Positions 41,460 to 51,998 are shown, counted from the stretch's first letter. The stretch: DNA of 64,000 bases from Deltaproteobacteria bacterium (GCA_029261875.1 JAJDAL010000014.1:62001-126000); one strand, 5' to 3'. The notes: generated by a model from the sequence alone, not told the origin. Numbers and translations are program-made.

Positions 41460-41921
41460 ATGAGGAAAATCTTGTACAAACGAAATTCGTGCGGTTTCGC
41501 GGCGGGGCTGCTCATCGCAGGGATCGGCCTGGGCTGCCGCAGCGGTCCACTCGAGACCGTTCGCGCGGCCACCTATCCTGCGGACTTTCACTACATCACG
41601 AAGCAGGAAATCCGCACGACCATGGGCGGGTTGGCGTCCGAGGTGTACGCACTCGACCAGATCATGCTGCGCGAGAGCGGTGTTCAGCAGGACGACCAGG
41701 CACGCGTCATCGAAATCTTGTCGCGCATGCGGAATCTCGCGAAGCAGCTCAAACGCCAGGAGCAATCCAACCACCCGCGAATCCAGGCCCACGCCCCGCG
41801 CCTGCAGCGCGACATCGACCGCGCCCTCGCCAACGCACGACGCGCACCGCCGAATTATTACTATACGGGCCTGGTGACGAGCACCTGCACGTACTGCCAC
41901 GCTCAGCCGGTCCTGGAATAG
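41460..41921 (+). CDS. Monohaem c-type cytochrome lipoprotein
   Basis: The 153-residue protein has a lipoprotein signal with the cysteine at 26 in GIGLGC, a mostly helical body (ITKQEIRTTMGGLASEVYAL, DDQARVIEILSRMRNLAKQL, AHAPRLQRDIDRALANARR), and one CxxCH haem motif C143-T-Y-C146-H147 near the C-terminus. A single CxxCH at the end of a four-helix body is the arrangement of cytochrome c' (class II). It would be membrane-tethered in the periplasm. No ribosome binding site is clear. It precedes the PEP-CTERM protein by 126 bases and may be expressed with it. Confidence 0.78.
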   Translation: MRKILYKRNSCGFAAGLLIAGIGLGCRSGPLETVRAATYPADFHYITKQEIRTTMGGLASEVYALDQIMLRESGVQQDDQARVIEILSRMRNLAKQLKRQEQSNHPRIQAHAPRLQRDIDRALANARRAPPNYYYTGLVTSTCTYCHAQPVLE

Positions 41922-42047
41922 CGTAAGAGTTCCGGCGACTGACTTCGTCCGCTTTTGTCACCATCTCGTCTGCCGAACAATTATCCCTGTTCAGAGACGC
42001 CTCATGGCGTACAATACCCGTTGCGGCAGGGACGAGGAGATCACTTC

Positions 42048-43391
42048 GTGGCCACCATCGACCACTCGATTCACCGTCCGCCGCGCACCGCATTCCGTCT
42101 CTGCCTCATCCTTGCCTCGATCGGTGCAACCTTCGCGTGCGCCGGTTCGCAGCGCGTGGCGTCGCCGTGGCCGGAAGTCCGGGATCCCGGGCTTCGGAGC
42201 GCCGGTTCGCTTCGGGAAGCGGGTCTCCTCGCTGTGCGCGGCCCCGTCGCCCCGCAACGCGAGGTCGCGCAACTGCGACACCACTTCGATCGCGTACTCG
42301 GAATTCTCGAGAGTCGGGGAGCCCCCAATGCCACACTCGACGCACGCCGGCTGACCCAGATCCATCGTCTGCGCGCCTATCGCGACCGCGGACGTTTCCC
42401 CGAGAATCACATATCTCAAGATTCCGCCGTTCCCATTTTCGTCGACGAATCGGACACGGCCTGCGCGGTCGCTTGGCTCATGCGCCAAGACGGCTGGCAT
42501 GACGCAGTGGATACGATTGCTCGTGAGAACAACAGCGTCTTCGTTCCCGACCTGACGGACGGACCGGTCTTGGCCTGGATAGCCGGTTCCGGTTTAACGC
42601 GCGAAGAGGCGGCGCTGATCCAACCCGCCTACAGCCCCCCGGACGCAGACCAAACGCTCGACCAACTCCTCGAGCCCGGAGCGTCCTTCACGAAGGGCGG
42701 CGTACGATACGAGAACTTTGAGTTCACGCGCGTCGGTATTGACCGCAGTTGCATAGTTTGCGGCTACCCACACTTGGCAGACCCGCGCCTGGCCGCCAAC
42801 GAGGAGATCGGCGTCGCGTTTCGACAGGGCGAGTATTACGCCGAAGATGGCTTCACCTATACGCCCGACTTCAATGACTGGATCTTCCTCGGCACCGAGT
42901 CCGCCTCGAAACCCATTGGGCAGCTTCCGAGCCTCGACCCCATCGACTACCTCCAAGTCTCGTTCGCGTTCGACGTATTGGCCGTGGATCCCGGGATGGG
43001 ATTCGGCTCCGCGCGGCTGATTTCGGATCTCCAATTCATGGGGAATCAAGCCGAACCGGTCGATGCGCTATTCGCCAGCCTGATGTTGAATTCAACGCTC
43101 GAAAACAATGATGTACTATTGAGTCGTCTCGTGATTGGCGACGACCTGTATGAGCTGTTCCAATACTCGGAGTTGGGTTTCCTGCACGGCTCCGAAGCAG
43201 CGCAGTTCGACCCCGTGAAGCGTCTCCACATCGAGCTCGATGCCTACATGCTCCCCGAGTCCGTCTTTCGTTCGTTCCTCTACGAGTTTGATCTCGTCGT
43301 GATTCCCGAGCCGACTCCAATATCCCTACTCGCACTGGGCCTCGTCGGCCTCACTGCCATCCGGATCCACAGAAAGCGGACTCGCACCTAG
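42048..43391 (+). CDS. PEP-CTERM exported protein, two-domain, function unknown
   Basis: From GTG 42048 (CGAGGAG upstream) the 447-residue protein has a signal peptide (FRLCLILASIGATFACAGS, possibly lipoprotein). The N-terminal half contains the segments HRLRAYRDRGRFPENH, SAVPIFVDESDTACAVAWLM and GSGLTREEAALIQPAY, which I recognise as a recurrent module of secreted planctomycete and myxobacterial proteins with no known function. The second half is beta-rich. It ends VVIPEPTPISLLALGLVGLT then a basic tail, a PEP-CTERM sorting signal. Exosortase is not in the window. Confidence 0.75.
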   Translation: MATIDHSIHRPPRTAFRLCLILASIGATFACAGSQRVASPWPEVRDPGLRSAGSLREAGLLAVRGPVAPQREVAQLRHHFDRVLGILESRGAPNATLDARRLTQIHRLRAYRDRGRFPENHISQDSAVPIFVDESDTACAVAWLMRQDGWHDAVDTIARENNSVFVPDLTDGPVLAWIAGSGLTREEAALIQPAYSPPDADQTLDQLLEPGASFTKGGVRYENFEFTRVGIDRSCIVCGYPHLADPRLAANEEIGVAFRQGEYYAEDGFTYTPDFNDWIFLGTESASKPIGQLPSLDPIDYLQVSFAFDVLAVDPGMGFGSARLISDLQFMGNQAEPVDALFASLMLNSTLENNDVLLSRLVIGDDLYELFQYSELGFLHGSEAAQFDPVKRLHIELDAYMLPESVFRSFLYEFDLVVIPEPTPISLLALGLVGLTAIRIHRKRTRT

Positions 43392-43427
43392 TCGATCGAA
43401 TGGTCTTCGCTCCGCATCACCATCGTG

Positions 43428-44072
43428 CTACGCGGGCTGCAAGACGATTCGAAACGCGAACGTACCCGCTGAATCCGGTTTCGCGGAGGCGAACATCAAC
43501 TCCCGCTCCTCCGCACCCTTGCGCTCGAGAAGGCGATCGGGCTCGTTCAGAGGGTGCCCCGGGAAATACATCTGCGTGATCAATTCGACGAAGCCGCGCC
43601 GAGTTATTTTGAAATGAATATGGGGCGGGCGCATCCAGTCGCGCGCCGCGGGATACGATCCAGGTAGGACCGTCTTGAAACGGAACGCCCCTTCGGTCCC
43701 GGTCTGGACAACGGCCCAGCCCTGAAAGTTCGGGTCGAGCGGCGCGGGATTCGGGTCGTGGGGATGGCGGTAGCGCCCTGCCGCATTGGCTTGCCACAAA
43801 TCCACCGTCGCGTTCTCGATCGGCGCACCGGACGGGTCGATGACGGTCCCTTCGATCCACACGGGGTCGCCCTTCGCCACTCCCTCCGATCCTTCTACGC
43901 GCGTGAGGTCGAAATCTTTGTCCTTTTGGGCGGTGACGGGATAGAAGGGGCCCTCGATTTCCGGAGGCGTAGGGTGAAAGGTCGGCGCGTAACTCCCGTG
44001 CGCCGCCCCACCCACACTCAACAACGCCCCTGCCACGGAATGCTTCAAAAACGTACGCCGCGTCGGTTCCAT
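43428..44072 (-). CDS. Tat-exported intradiol ring-cleavage dioxygenase family protein
   Basis: The 214-residue protein has a twin-arginine signal MEPTRRTFLKHSVAGALLSV (R-R-T-F-L-K), then the intradiol core with PPEIEGPFYPVTAQKDKDFDL, IEGTVIDPSGAPIENATVDL, AAGRYRHPHDPNPAP, and the metal-binding H-x-H in MRPPHIHFKI. Tyr-Tyr-His-His ligands of protocatechuate/catechol 1,2-dioxygenases are plausible. The exported form is unusual, since most members are cytosolic and cleave catechols. It may act on periplasmic phenolics. The ATG lies on the opposite strand to the next gene, 230 bases away. Confidence 0.88.
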   Translation of the reverse strand: MEPTRRTFLKHSVAGALLSVGGAAHGSYAPTFHPTPPEIEGPFYPVTAQKDKDFDLTRVEGSEGVAKGDPVWIEGTVIDPSGAPIENATVDLWQANAAGRYRHPHDPNPAPLDPNFQGWAVVQTGTEGAFRFKTVLPGSYPAARDWMRPPHIHFKITRRGFVELITQMYFPGHPLNEPDRLLERKGAEERELMFASAKPDSAGTFAFRIVLQPA

Positions 44073-44302
44073 CGATGATCGCCTCCCTCGCGCAGTCCTC
44101 GGTGAATAGCGAGTTCCGAGCCTCGAAAGCCAGTCACCTCACCCACATAGCCCACCGTCGCCCTGCAATGGCTGGCCCTCGAACGTTCGAGCCATGGACG
44201 CTGGAACTCAGCTTCGGTTAGGATGCTCCTTGCAATCACCTCAGGGGCCCACAGGGTCTTCGACCCCTCCCGCCCCGCACCCGAAGTTGCACAGGAGCCT
44301 CG

Positions 44303-47248
44303 ATGAAGTTTCGATTTCTGCTTGTCTGGCCGACCGTCGTCGCCCTTGTACTGACGTCCGGCCAGGCGTTTGCCGCTGCTCAGACTTTGGACCACCAGAA
44401 GTGCACCAACGCGATGAACCTCGATTGGGCCAAGGCCTCGAAACAGGTTTCGAAACAAGCCGAAGGTTGCCTGCGGAACTTCGCCAAGGGCAAGGCGCTC
44501 AACAAAGATGATGCGTCCATCGACACCCTGGAAGAATGCCTCGCCGACGACCCCAAGGGCCGCATTGCGAAGAAGAACGAAAAGACCCAAGCCGATTTCG
44601 ACAAGCGTTGCGCGGGCGACGTCCCCGAATACGGCGTGACGGATCCCAACACGATCAACAGCGCCGCATCGGACAAAGAAATTGCGCTGGTCGATGACCT
44701 GTTCGGCGCCGACCTCGACGGGTCATTGATTCAACACGGCGATGGAAGCTTTTCTTCCGCCAAGGAGGCCCGCAACGCGGCCACCTGCCAACAGAAAGTC
44801 CTGAAAGCCGCCTTCAAGTGCCAAGCGACGAAACAGAACGAATTCAAGAAGTGCAAGAAGCTGGGTCTCAAGGACGAATCGATCTCCGACGTTTCGGGCA
44901 TCAAGGCCTGCTACGAGGGCGCAGATCCCGCGAAGATTGCAAAACAGTGCACGGATCCCGGCGCCGGAATCGCCAAGGCGGTACAGAAGAAGTGCGTCGA
45001 CAAGAACCTGGAGGCACCGCTCGCGGACCTGTTCCCCGCCTGCGGGACCAATGATCCCGACGTGCTTGCCGCTTGTGTGGATCGCGCCGTCGAGTGCCGC
45101 TTCTGCCTGTCCGCAAACCAGGCCGACGGCGCTTCGCGCGACTGTGATCTCTTCGACGACGCGCAGAGCAACCAGAGCTGCGGCTTCGAAGCGGATTCCT
45201 GCGATGGCCTGAACGCCGAGGAATGCCTGCTCCCCTTCCCTTCGACCTTCTTCCTGGAGCCCGCCGCGACGCCCACGGGCTTCAGCGTCAACTACCCCGA
45301 CGCGGGCATGCCGACCACGAACCCGCCGCTGGACGCGGACCTCTTCAACGGTCTCGACGGCGCCAACAACATGGTCCAGATCATGATGCATTTCCCGCAG
45401 GGTGTGGATCCGGAACTGTCGGACGCCGCGCGCCTGTTGCCTGCCGGATGCTGCGGCCAACCCGCGGGACCGCCGTGGTTCGAAACGCGGACCTACACGG
45501 ATCGTTCTCTGCATGCGGATAGTCCTTCGGTGCTGATCAAAGCCAGTACCGGTGAACGCGTGCTTCACTGGATCGAGCCCGATGCGCGCTCGGTCGGCAA
45601 CCCCCAGCGCCAGGTCCTCTTTCTGCGCCCCGGCATCGCTCTGGATCCCGGCACCCGGTACATCGTCGCCATGCGGGAATTGCGCGACCCCAGCGACGCG
45701 CCCGTGGTAGCGGAGCCCGTCTTCGCCGCACTCCGAGACCAGACGGAGACCACCAATCCCAACGTCACCAAGCGGCGTCCGTATTTCGAGAGCAACATCT
45801 TCCCGCAGCTCGCCGCCGAAGGCATCGCGCGCAACGACCTCGTGCTGGCCTTCGATTTCATCACCCAGAGCGAACACCAACTCACGCACCAGATGATCTC
45901 CATGCGGGATCAAGTGCTCGCGTACGTGGATGGCATCGAGGCCCAACCGGGCGTCACGAATTTCACGGTCGACGAAGTGAACGCGCTGTCGGATTGCGAT
46001 CCGGGCGATGTTCTGTGGCGCCACATCGTGGGCACGTTCGAGACACCGCTGTTCCTGAGCGAGGTGCCGACCCTCAATGCCGGCAACGTGCCGCAACACA
46101 CCGTGGACGCCAACGACACACCGGTGCAGAACGGCACCATGGACGCCGAATTCGACATCACGATCCCCTGTAGCGTGTTCGACGGCGGCGTGACCTCGCG
46201 CCCGATCGTTCTCGGCCACGGCATCTTCGGCGAGGGCAGTGGCATGGTGCTGGGCGTACCGCTCGGCGTGGCGGCCACCACCCCCTGGACCTATATCGCG
46301 GGCGCCACCAAATGGCTCGGCCTATCCGACGGTGGCCCGGGACAGGTCTGGGTCGGAAACAACATCGTGGGATTCGGATCCAGCCATTTGAACGACTTCC
46401 CCGCCTTCCCCGATCGCCTGCGCCAAGGAATGGCGAACACCCTCGCCTTGGCGCGCATGATGAAGCTCGGACTCTTCAACCGTGATACGGCTTTCGAGAT
46501 TTCGGCGGGCGTCGGCGCATTTCCGGGCGCGGGCGAAGAGATGTACTACCACGGCATCAGCCTGGGCGGGATCATGGGGACGTTCTTCGCAGCGCTCACG
46601 CCCGACGTCGAGCGTTTCTCCCTCGATGTTCCTTCGACCAACTTTGCCTGCTTGCTCCAGCGCTCCACCCAGTTCTCACTGTTCGAAGCGCTACTTCCCC
46701 CGATCGGCCTCAGCGACCCGATGGACCAGGCGATCGGCGTCGGCGGATTGATCCACGAACTCTGGGCTTCGGCGGAGCCGGGTGGTTTCGCCAACCGCAT
46801 CACCAGCAACCCGTTCCCCGGCAGCGGCGATCCCAGCAAACTGCTCTACACAGTCGGCTGGCTCGACAAGCAAGTCTCCAATCAATGCACCGAGGTGGCA
46901 GCCCGAACCCTCGGTCTTTCGAACCAAGAATCCGTGTTGCAGGGCATCGTTGGAATTCCCGACGCGGCAGGCCCCGTCGACAACGGCATGACGATCTACG
47001 ACACGGGCTACTTCGACCTCTTCGACCCGCTCCACATCCCCAACATTCCGGAACTCGGTAACCAGATCCCGACCAATACGTGCGATCCCCACAACGGCCC
47101 CCGGCTCACACCCGCTGCGCGCTTGCAGCTGGTCACGTTCCTGCAACCGGGCGGTCAGGTGGAAAGCTTCTGCACGGACGGCGCCTGCGACGCCATCGAC
47201 GCGATCGAAACGCCAAGCGTGGCCTGCGACCCGTCGGTAGCGCCCTAG
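44303..47248 (+). CDS. Large exported cysteine-rich protein with hydrolase-like C-terminal half
   Basis: The 981-residue protein has a signal peptide (LVWPTVVALVLTSGQAFAAA). Residues ~25-290 are cysteine-rich with repeated C-x-K/C-x-N spacing (KCTNAMNLDWAKAS, CLRNFAKGKALNKDD, CQATKQNEFKKCKKLGLK), a pattern found in secreted myxobacterial and related proteins. The rest is a large hydrolase-like part with RPIVLGHGIFGEGSGMVLG and the serine elbow YYHGISLGGIMGTFFAAL (G-x-S-x-G). It may be an extracellular esterase. The ATG has AGGAG 5 bases upstream. Convergent with the next gene. Confidence 0.7.
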   Translation: MKFRFLLVWPTVVALVLTSGQAFAAAQTLDHQKCTNAMNLDWAKASKQVSKQAEGCLRNFAKGKALNKDDASIDTLEECLADDPKGRIAKKNEKTQADFDKRCAGDVPEYGVTDPNTINSAASDKEIALVDDLFGADLDGSLIQHGDGSFSSAKEARNAATCQQKVLKAAFKCQATKQNEFKKCKKLGLKDESISDVSGIKACYEGADPAKIAKQCTDPGAGIAKAVQKKCVDKNLEAPLADLFPACGTNDPDVLAACVDRAVECRFCLSANQADGASRDCDLFDDAQSNQSCGFEADSCDGLNAEECLLPFPSTFFLEPAATPTGFSVNYPDAGMPTTNPPLDADLFNGLDGANNMVQIMMHFPQGVDPELSDAARLLPAGCCGQPAGPPWFETRTYTDRSLHADSPSVLIKASTGERVLHWIEPDARSVGNPQRQVLFLRPGIALDPGTRYIVAMRELRDPSDAPVVAEPVFAALRDQTETTNPNVTKRRPYFESNIFPQLAAEGIARNDLVLAFDFITQSEHQLTHQMISMRDQVLAYVDGIEAQPGVTNFTVDEVNALSDCDPGDVLWRHIVGTFETPLFLSEVPTLNAGNVPQHTVDANDTPVQNGTMDAEFDITIPCSVFDGGVTSRPIVLGHGIFGEGSGMVLGVPLGVAATTPWTYIAGATKWLGLSDGGPGQVWVGNNIVGFGSSHLNDFPAFPDRLRQGMANTLALARMMKLGLFNRDTAFEISAGVGAFPGAGEEMYYHGISLGGIMGTFFAALTPDVERFSLDVPSTNFACLLQRSTQFSLFEALLPPIGLSDPMDQAIGVGGLIHELWASAEPGGFANRITSNPFPGSGDPSKLLYTVGWLDKQVSNQCTEVAARTLGLSNQESVLQGIVGIPDAAGPVDNGMTIYDTGYFDLFDPLHIPNIPELGNQIPTNTCDPHNGPRLTPAARLQLVTFLQPGGQVESFCTDGACDAIDAIETPSVACDPSVAP

Positions 47249-47324
47249 TCGGGCGCACGCGGACGGCCGCGCGCGTTTTCGCCAACGGGCCCAGGCGCCC
47301 TGAAAGACCCCGCCGTTCTACCGC

Positions 47325-50300
47325 CTAGCGGCGAACCGCCCGCTGCGCGACGGCGCGTCGTCGCAAGCGCGCCCAGATTGGGAGCAGGATCGCCAACTCG
47401 AAGCCGATCCCGCAGGCCTCGGCCCCGTCGTTGGGACCCGTGCACTGGGGATCCAGGAGATCGAAGGTGCCATCGCCGTCGTTGTCGATCCCGTCCGAGC
47501 AGGCTTTCACCTCGCACGCGTCACCGATTCCGTCGCTGTCCGCGTCCTGCTGACCGGGGTTTGCAGCGCCCGGGCAGTTGTCGTCGCCGTCGCGAATGCC
47601 ATCCTCGTCCCGGTCGATTCCCACGCGTTCTCCGGAACCGGGCGGGGTGCAGGTGAACGTCGCCTCCTGACCCGCGGTGTCGGTGAGCCCCAAGACGAAC
47701 GCCACGGGAACCGGGGGATCCGCGATGCGATCGGAGATGAAGTCCCCGCTGCCCGGGTCGAACAACGCGCCGCGCGCTTCGCCGTTGACGGTTCCCTTTA
47801 CGACGAGATCACATTCGTTGGCGCCGGGATGGTCGACCAGCGCGAAGGCGGTGCCCGCACGCGCGATCATCAAGTTGATCCTCGCCACCGCATCCGTATC
47901 CGCGGAAGACGCCAGGGTGACCTGCTGCCCGACGATGGGTGCGAGGGTCGAAGGGAATTCCATCATGAACTGTTCGACCTGTCGACGCTGAACGTCCCCA
48001 CCCGGAAAGTTGAACACGTTGGCGCTCACGAAACGGAATACGGTATCGATCGCGCCATCGTGGAGAAAACCGAATCCTCGGACCTGATCGCCCTTGTGTT
48101 GGTGGTCGCCTCCCCCGATTACGCCCGTGTCGGGCATCCCGAACATCCCGACCTTCTGATACAGGTTGCGCAAATGGGCGATCTTGAACTCCTGGGTCTC
48201 GCCCTCGAAGCTCGATGCGCCGGCTCCGCCGAACGCTCCGGTCGCCGGGTCCAGTTCATGGCAACCGTTGCACGTCGTTCCACCGTCGGTGATCTGATTG
48301 AAGTAGAAGGTTTCGCCCAACTGGCCGTCGCTGCTCGGGGTGTTGTCGAGCGGGCGAATCGGATTCGGGGGATAGGTGACCTCGAGGATGAAGTCCGTAA
48401 AGGCCTGCATGGTCGCGGCCGGAAGCTCGCCCTCGTCGCGGCCGATCAAGCCCGGGAACGCGACGTTGAAGGCGTTGAAGGCCGCCACTTCGTCGAGCGG
48501 ATCCCCGGGCGGCACGTCGTTGCCCCCCGTGCGATCGCCGCGCCAGTGCATGGGCCCCAGATGGGCGAGCCCGCGCAAACTCTGGGTCGTCATGGGGCCC
48601 TTGTTGGGATGGAAGGGGGTTCCCGTCACGAAGTTGATGAAGGGATTGGGGTTGTTCGCCACATCGCCGTCGGGGTCGCCGAGATCCCAGGCCAAACTAT
48701 CGAAGTCCGCAAACACGTGGCACGCAGAACACGAAGCCTCGCCATTGCTCGAGGTCAATTTGGCGTCATAGAGCACGGGCCGGCCGGAGACGACCTGCGG
48801 CGGCTCCGGATTGTGGAGCGCAAAGTGGGCCACCTCCGTCCCGACCGGCCCCCCGGAGAGATCGACGACCGAGAGACCGTTGTCGAAGCGGGTCGACACG
48901 TAGAGGCGCTGATTCGCTTCGTCGATCACGACGCCCGAAGGGCCACCGCCCGACACCGGAATGTGCGTTGCGGCATCCGGGCTGAAGGTGTCGGCTTCGA
49001 GAGTCGCGGTGTCGAACACACCGATCTCGCCGGAACCGAACGCCGCAACGTAGAGCGTCGTCCCGTCGCTCGTCACCGCGAGATCCACAGGCGTCGCGAG
49101 GCTGCGCTCCTTGGTGCTCCCGGGTTGGGGGATCGCGCTGTAATCGATGTGTTTGTTCAGATGGCGCGGCAGGACGTTTGCGCCGTCGAGCACGGTCACG
49201 CGCGCCTCGTGGAGTTGGCCGCGCACCGAGGCCGGCTCGCCCAGCGGCTTGAAACCGCTCGCGTACACGCCCTCGCCTTCGAAGCGAACCCGATTGTTGG
49301 CGTCGGTATTGGTCACGTAGACCTTGCCCGACACGGGGTTCACCGCCATGTTGAAGAGAATCGTCCCCACGCCCGCGAAGCTGCTCGCCTCGACCGGCGG
49401 ATTCGCCAGGGCGTCGATCTCGAATACGTCGAGGTCCGGCAGATCGAAACGCACGGCATTGTTCCAATTGCGCCCGAGTTCGTCTTCCCACAAACCGGTT
49501 TGGGGATTGATGCCCACGATGATTCCGGTTTCCGGTCCCAACGTTCCAACGTGATTGTCGTTGGGTGCCGGTAGGCCGCCGGGGATCAGGCCCCCGGGAA
49601 GCCCGCCCGGCGATGTGATCCCGTCGCCGCTGCAGGTCCCCGCCGAGGCACCGCCGTCGCAGGTGGTGCCTTCGTTGACCGCCGTGGTCTGGTTTCCGCC
49701 GTGGAAGACGCCGGCGTACACCGTGCTGCCGTCGGGGGTCGCGGCCAGCGCCCGGGGCGTGTCGGCAAACAACGTAAGGATCGTGAGTTCGTCGCCGCCG
49801 AAGTCACTTCCGAGATTCGTCGCATCGAAGACCCAGACGTCGGCGCGTCCCACTCCCGCGGTGGTGAGTTCGGGGTCGAACGGGCTGTTCTGCCCGCGGT
49901 GTGCCGTGGTGATGAAGGCGCGCGTGAAAGGCCCGCTTCCACCGCCCTCCTGGGGGCCCGCGAATACGATGTCGCGCGGCTCGTCACCGACCAGGAGGGT
50001 ACGTACCACGCGCGCCGGTGTGCTGGTGGTGTCGACGATCGAAACACTGTCCGACAGGTGATTGACCACCCACACCTCGCCATCCGCGCGCACCGCAACC
50101 GCGCACGGTTCGAGCCCCACGGCCACCGATTCCAAATGGACGACGCTCGAGGCAGAGATCGCGTAAATCTCGAGACGATTGTCCGGCGTGTTGACGGCGA
50201 AGAGCCGCGTCCCGTCGGGAGAGAGTGCGAGCGGACGAACCTGACCGGTTTCGAAAGACACGAAGGACCCGAGCGCGTGTGCCCCTGGGGTCAGTAAGAG

Positions 50301-50342
50301 AATCGCCGCCGAAACCAGCAAGTAGCCAGCAAGTTTGCCCAT
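47325..50342 (-). CDS. Giant YVTN beta-propeller / dihaem cytochrome with calcium-binding and sorting tail
   Basis: The 1005-residue protein starts [20 protein letters not shown] (signal). Residues ~30-500 are a YVTN/YncE-type propeller ([38 protein letters not shown]). A cytochrome part has two CxxCH motifs, C-S-A-C-H-V and C-N-G-C-H-E, as in MauG/cytochrome-c-peroxidase-like proteins. A thrombospondin type 3 calcium repeat ([16 protein letters not shown]) follows, and the end [20 protein letters not shown] is a cysteine-glycine, membrane helix, arginine sorting signal akin to MYXO-CTERM. It presumably is a surface redox protein. Confidence 0.8.
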   Translation of the reverse strand: MGKLAGYLLVSAAILLLTPGAHALGSFVSFETGQVRPLALSPDGTRLFAVNTPDNRLEIYAISASSVVHLESVAVGLEPCAVAVRADGEVWVVNHLSDSVSIVDTTSTPARVVRTLLVGDEPRDIVFAGPQEGGGSGPFTRAFITTAHRGQNSPFDPELTTAGVGRADVWVFDATNLGSDFGGDELTILTLFADTPRALAATPDGSTVYAGVFHGGNQTTAVNEGTTCDGGASAGTCSGDGITSPGGLPGGLIPGGLPAPNDNHVGTLGPETGIIVGINPQTGLWEDELGRNWNNAVRFDLPDLDVFEIDALANPPVEASSFAGVGTILFNMAVNPVSGKVYVTNTDANNRVRFEGEGVYASGFKPLGEPASVRGQLHEARVTVLDGANVLPRHLNKHIDYSAIPQPGSTKERSLATPVDLAVTSDGTTLYVAAFGSGEIGVFDTATLEADTFSPDAATHIPVSGGGPSGVVIDEANQRLYVSTRFDNGLSVVDLSGGPVGTEVAHFALHNPEPPQVVSGRPVLYDAKLTSSNGEASCSACHVFADFDSLAWDLGDPDGDVANNPNPFINFVTGTPFHPNKGPMTTQSLRGLAHLGPMHWRGDRTGGNDVPPGDPLDEVAAFNAFNVAFPGLIGRDEGELPAATMQAFTDFILEVTYPPNPIRPLDNTPSSDGQLGETFYFNQITDGGTTCNGCHELDPATGAFGGAGASSFEGETQEFKIAHLRNLYQKVGMFGMPDTGVIGGGDHQHKGDQVRGFGFLHDGAIDTVFRFVSANVFNFPGGDVQRRQVEQFMMEFPSTLAPIVGQQVTLASSADTDAVARINLMIARAGTAFALVDHPGANECDLVVKGTVNGEARGALFDPGSGDFISDRIADPPVPVAFVLGLTDTAGQEATFTCTPPGSGERVGIDRDEDGIRDGDDNCPGAANPGQQDADSDGIGDACEVKACSDGIDNDGDGTFDLLDPQCTGPNDGAEACGIGFELAILLPIWARLRRRAVAQRAVRR

Positions 50343-50585
50343 GGTGCCCTCCGTGCGCGAACGCGCCCGGAGGATCTTACCCCCCGCCGGCTTGGCCCGT
50401 CTAGCGCACCCGAATCCCCCCACAAAGACAGGCAGTGCGGGGGCAGAAACGCGCGCGGATGCCCGTCCCGAGAGGGGAACCGCGGACGCACCCGCTTGGA
50501 GGAGCGCGGAGACGTTTGATTTTCGAACCCGCGGGAAGCAGAATGGGCGGCCGAAGCAGATCCTGCCCCCGATCGAGGAAGCTCC

Positions 50586-51998
50586 ATGCCCAACGCCGCC
50601 ATCCGCACTACTTTCGCCCTACTGCCCCTGCTTTGGGTCGTCCTCCCGCAGCCGGCCACCGCCGTGCCCACGGAGTACGAGCAATACATGGTGGAACTCA
50701 TCAACCGGGCCCGGCTCGATCCCGCGTCCGAAGTCACCCGGCTCGGTACCGGGAGCCTCAACGAAGGGCCCCCGACCCTCGGCGGCAACGCCTACCTGAT
50801 CCAGGACGGGCCCCACCAGCCGGTGGCCATCAGCAACGACATCGTCGACGCGGCGCGCGGCTACGCGACCCTATTGAACGACAACAACACGTTCTGCCAT
50901 ACGTGCTTCGGCACCGACGCCGAAGATCGCATGTTCGCCGAAGGTTACGTCCCGCTGCTGAGCTTCTTCGATTTCTTCGATGTGGCCGGCTACACGCTCC
51001 TCTACGGCGCCGCCACGCCGGTCAGCTTCGTCCCGGGTCGCGAGAATCTCGCGTTTGCCGCCGAAGGCCCGTCGAATGGAATGATCGACGACCTCACGGC
51101 CGCCGTCGCCAATTCCCACGCGGGACTCTTCAACGACTTCGACACCGCCAGCCGTGGGCACCGCAGCACCATGATGTACGGCGAGTGGAAAGAGATCGGT
51201 GTCGGGATCAATGAGGGCCTCGACGGAAGCTTCGACTCGGTCTACATCGTGACCAATTTCGCTCACCGCTCGGACACGGGCCCCTTCATCACCGGCGTCG
51301 CATTCGACGACCAGGACGGCGACGACTTCTACACGCCCGACTTCGGCGAGGCTATCGGCGGCATGACGGTGGAAGCCTTTACCGCGGGCACCGCGAACCT
51401 CGTCAACTCGACGACCACACTCCCCTCCGGCGGCTACAAGATCGAAGTCCCGGTCGGCACCTATGACGTGAAGTTTTCCCAGGGCGGCTTCAACCAGACC
51501 TTTCCGAACATCGTCGTCGCCTCTGGTCCCGAAGGCATCCCGGAAAACACCAAAGTCGACCTCACGTCCCTCGCGGCAGGGGTCGACGCGGACGCGGACG
51601 GCGTTCCGGACGACGCAGACAACTGCGTGGGCGTCTTCAATCCCGCACTCGGCAGCATGGGACAACCCGCGCGCGAAAGTTTCCAGACCACGACCGGCGG
51701 CCAACTCGACGATGACGGCGACGGTTTCGGCAACCCCTGCGACGCGAAATTCGGAACGCCGGGACAGTTCGTCGGCGGCGTCGACGTCAGCGAGCACCTG
51801 GCGTCCTTCAACAAGAACCGCTCGGGCAGCAACTGCGGCATCTCCGGCAGCGCGCCCTGCGCGCAGTTCGACCTCGACAACTCGGGCCAGATCATCGGCG
51901 GCACCGACATCCTGAAGACGTTCCAACTCTTCAATCAGGCGCCGGGCCCGAAGTGTGTCGCCTGCCCGCTAGCCTGCGTCGGGCCGAACTGTCCCTAG
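50586..51998 (+). CDS. Exported CAP/SCP-domain protein with TSP3 and dockerin-like C-terminal module
   Basis: The 470-residue protein has a signal peptide (TFALLPLLWVVLPQPATA), a CAP domain with EQYMVELINRARLDPASEV and RGHRSTMMYGEWKEIGVGI (H..H active region), a Carboxypep-regulatory-like Ig domain (GMTVEAFTAG..., LPSGGYKIEV), a thrombospondin type 3 calcium repeat (DADADGVPDDADNC) and a C-terminal duplicated module with FDLDNSGQIIGGTDILKTF, ending in PGPKCVACPLACVGPNCP. The last 330 bases are nearly identical to the end of the next gene. Extracellular by all signs; no enzyme can be named. Confidence 0.82.
   Translation: MPNAAIRTTFALLPLLWVVLPQPATAVPTEYEQYMVELINRARLDPASEVTRLGTGSLNEGPPTLGGNAYLIQDGPHQPVAISNDIVDAARGYATLLNDNNTFCHTCFGTDAEDRMFAEGYVPLLSFFDFFDVAGYTLLYGAATPVSFVPGRENLAFAAEGPSNGMIDDLTAAVANSHAGLFNDFDTASRGHRSTMMYGEWKEIGVGINEGLDGSFDSVYIVTNFAHRSDTGPFITGVAFDDQDGDDFYTPDFGEAIGGMTVEAFTAGTANLVNSTTTLPSGGYKIEVPVGTYDVKFSQGGFNQTFPNIVVASGPEGIPENTKVDLTSLAAGVDADADGVPDDADNCVGVFNPALGSMGQPARESFQTTTGGQLDDDGDGFGNPCDAKFGTPGQFVGGVDVSEHLASFNKNRSGSNCGISGSAPCAQFDLDNSGQIIGGTDILKTFQLFNQAPGPKCVACPLACVGPNCP
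51666..51998 (+). repeat. 333-bp coding repeat, copy 1 (partner 54360-54692)
   Basis: This segment encodes the C-terminal module of the CAP protein and aligns to 54360-54692 without a single insertion or deletion, ending at both stop codons. The offset is 2694 bases. Homology continues at lower identity upstream through the TSP3 segment (about 51583). It suggests either recent duplication with gene conversion or domain shuffling. Confidence 0.9.
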
